Positions 62,820 through 64,000 of a stretch of DNA of 64,000 nt are shown one piece after another. The stretch lies in contig NZ_JAGGQQ010000023.1 of NCBI RefSeq assembly GCF_018613195.1, positions 1 to 64,000 on the forward strand. Direction: 5' to 3'. The notes beneath the pieces were generated by a model. It saw only the letters and a list, made by a program, of their open reading frames with translations. It did not search any database and had not been told where the DNA came from. Made by a program: the position numbers and the translations under genes. Source of the stretch: Bacillus sp. ISL-45. Its GTDB lineage: Bacteria; Bacillota; Bacilli; Bacillales; Cytobacillaceae. Numbering within the stretch: position 1 is the first letter of the stretch; each line of letters begins with the position of its first letter.

Positions 62820-64000
62820 TCAACCTCCCAAGGTGACTTTTAATGCATGGCTGACAGATGATACCCCGATAAGCTCAACTCCCCGTGGAGGAGTCCATCC
62901 GCCAAGATTATTCTCCGGTAAAATAATTCTTTCAAAGCCAAGCTTCGCCGCTTCCTGGACTCGCTGTTCAATCCTCGAGACCCTCCTGACTTCCCCAGTC
63001 AGCCCTACCTCGCCAATGATACAGTCAGAAGCACGGGTTGGTTTATCCCTGAAGCTAGAAGCAATGCTGACTGCCACCGCAAGGTCGATTGCCGGTTCAT
63101 CCAGCTTCACTCCGCCGGCGACCTTCAAATAAGCATCCTGATTAGCGAGCAGCAATCCGACACGCTTCTCCAGCACCGCCATCAGCAAGGAAACACGGTT
63201 ATGGTCGATTCCGGTAGCCATCCGCCTTGGATTCCCAAAGCTAGTAGGCGAGATCAGCGCCTGGATTTCAACCAGTACAGGTCTCGTTCCTTCCATCGAG
63301 GCCACGACCGTTGAACCCGAAGCACCCTGTGATCTTTCCTCTAAAAATATTTCCGAGGGATTTGCCACTTCTTCAAGACCAACTTCCTTCATCTCAAAAA
63401 TACCCATTTCATTCGTCGACCCGAAACGGTTTTTGACAGCCCTAAGGATTCTGTAAGTGTGGTGTCTCTCACCTTCGAAATATAGAACTGTATCAACCAT
63501 ATGCTCCAGCAGTCTTGGTCCGGCGATCGAGCCTTCCTTCGTTACATGGCCAACGATAAAAATCGCGATTCCTTTTGTTTTCGCAATCCTCATTAACTCA
63601 GCTGTACATTCCCTTACCTGTGACACACTCCCTGGCGCGGAGGTCACTTCTGGATGGAAGATAGTTTGAATGGAATCGACGATGACAAAATCTGGATTGC
63701 TGTTTTCGATTGTCAGGCTGATTTCCTGCAGGTTGGTTTCCGCATAAACAAACAGGTTATCCGATGTTACACCAAGCCGGTCCGCGCGGAGCTTCGTTTG
63801 CCTCATCGACTCCTCACCAGAAATATAGAGGACGGAATGCGCCTTCTTGGCCAGCTGGTAAGATACCTGAAGCAATAATGTTGATTTGCCGATGCCAGGG
63901 TCCCCCCCGATCAGCACAAGCGACCCTCTGACTACCCCGCCGCCAAGCACACGGTTCAACTCATTCAAGTCTGTCGTAATCCGCGGCTCGCTGACTGTTT
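62820..64000 (-). CDS. radA: DNA repair protein RadA (partial, 5' end outside window)
   Basis: The C-terminal 393 or so residues are present. The P-loop [12 protein letters not shown], the RadA-specific KNRFG motif ([13 protein letters not shown]) and the Lon-like C-terminal domain are visible. The frame runs on past the right edge (...EPRITTDL...), so the N-terminal zinc finger lies outside. RadA is a RecA-like helicase in recombination, usually co-transcribed with disA. Confidence 0.96.
   Translation of the reverse strand, partial: TVSEPRITTDLNELNRVLGGGVVRGSLVLIGGDPGIGKSTLLLQVSYQLAKKAHSVLYISGEESMRQTKLRADRLGVTSDNLFVYAETNLQEISLTIENSNPDFVIVDSIQTIFHPEVTSAPGSVSQVRECTAELMRIAKTKGIAIFIVGHVTKEGSIAGPRLLEHMVDTVLYFEGERHHTYRILRAVKNRFGSTNEMGIFEMKEVGLEEVANPSEIFLEERSQGASGSTVVASMEGTRPVLVEIQALISPTSFGNPRRMATGIDHNRVSLLMAVLEKRVGLLLANQDAYLKVAGGVKLDEPAIDLAVAVSIASSFRDKPTRASDCIIGEVGLTGEVRRVSRIEQRVQEAAKLGFERIILPENNLGGWTPPRGVELIGVSSVSHALKVTLGG

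Overview
The window looks like a low-GC, endospore-forming Bacillaceae chromosome. Evidence is the Bacillus subtilis-like gene order around the ribosomal protein superoperon, the sporulation and germination genes (pdaB, kbaA, gerD, cwlD, sigH, disA), strong AGGAGG-type ribosome binding sites and TTGACA-17-TATAAT promoters. The genus cannot be fixed from the sequence alone.

Layout. Positions 1-36 are the 5' end of a 16S rRNA gene (minus strand) with tandem rrn promoters behind it. Positions 334-5727 hold a small unknown gene and the pdaB-kbaA-gerD-salA-cwlD-ybaK sporulation and germination neighbourhood. Positions 5985-13457 form an accessory stretch on the plus strand, placed between ybaK and rpsI. 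It holds an intracellular subtilisin translationally coupled to an endonuclease I-type nuclease, a small zinc-ribbon protein, a very acidic unknown protein, and a five-gene operon (SDR dehydrogenase, diverged QueA paralogue, VOC protein, cysteine-rich GAF histidine kinase, LuxR-type regulator). From 13579 to the end almost everything is on the minus strand. Transcription there runs from high to low coordinates: radA-disA, yacL, ispD-ispF, gltX, cysE-cysS-mrnC-rlmB-rae1, sigH, rpmGB-secE-nusG, rplK-rplA, rplJ-rplL, ybxB, rpoB-rpoC, rplGB-rpsL-rpsG-fusA-tuf, then the S10/spc/alpha cluster from rpsJ to rplQ, then ecfA1-ecfA2-ecfT-truA and rplM-rpsI.

The core genes form the transcription and translation machinery (RNA polymerase alpha, beta and beta', NusG, ribosomal proteins, IF-1, EF-G, EF-Tu) plus export (SecY, SecE), adenylate kinase and methionine aminopeptidase. 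Regulation visible in the sequence includes an L10 leader with attenuator, an L13-type leader hairpin, a T-box riboswitch before cysE, tandem S10-operon promoters and many intrinsic terminators.

The most interesting signals are non-coding. (1) There are two tandem arrays with a 52-bp period, at tuf-rpsJ and in the cysE leader. Their spacer sequences differ, but both keep an ATGTG/CACAT foot at the same offset and an upper stem that pairs differently in each array. (2) A roughly 183-bp MITE-like family occurs in two opposite-orientation copies, each flanked by a perfect 8-bp target-site duplication. (3) A highly structured RNA ending in a strong terminator lies between rplQ and ecfA1. (4) A 304-bp element with terminal inverted repeats and a nested hairpin lies between ybxB and rplL. 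Several ORF starts were moved inward to the Met, GTG or TTG codon that has a proper ribosome binding site.
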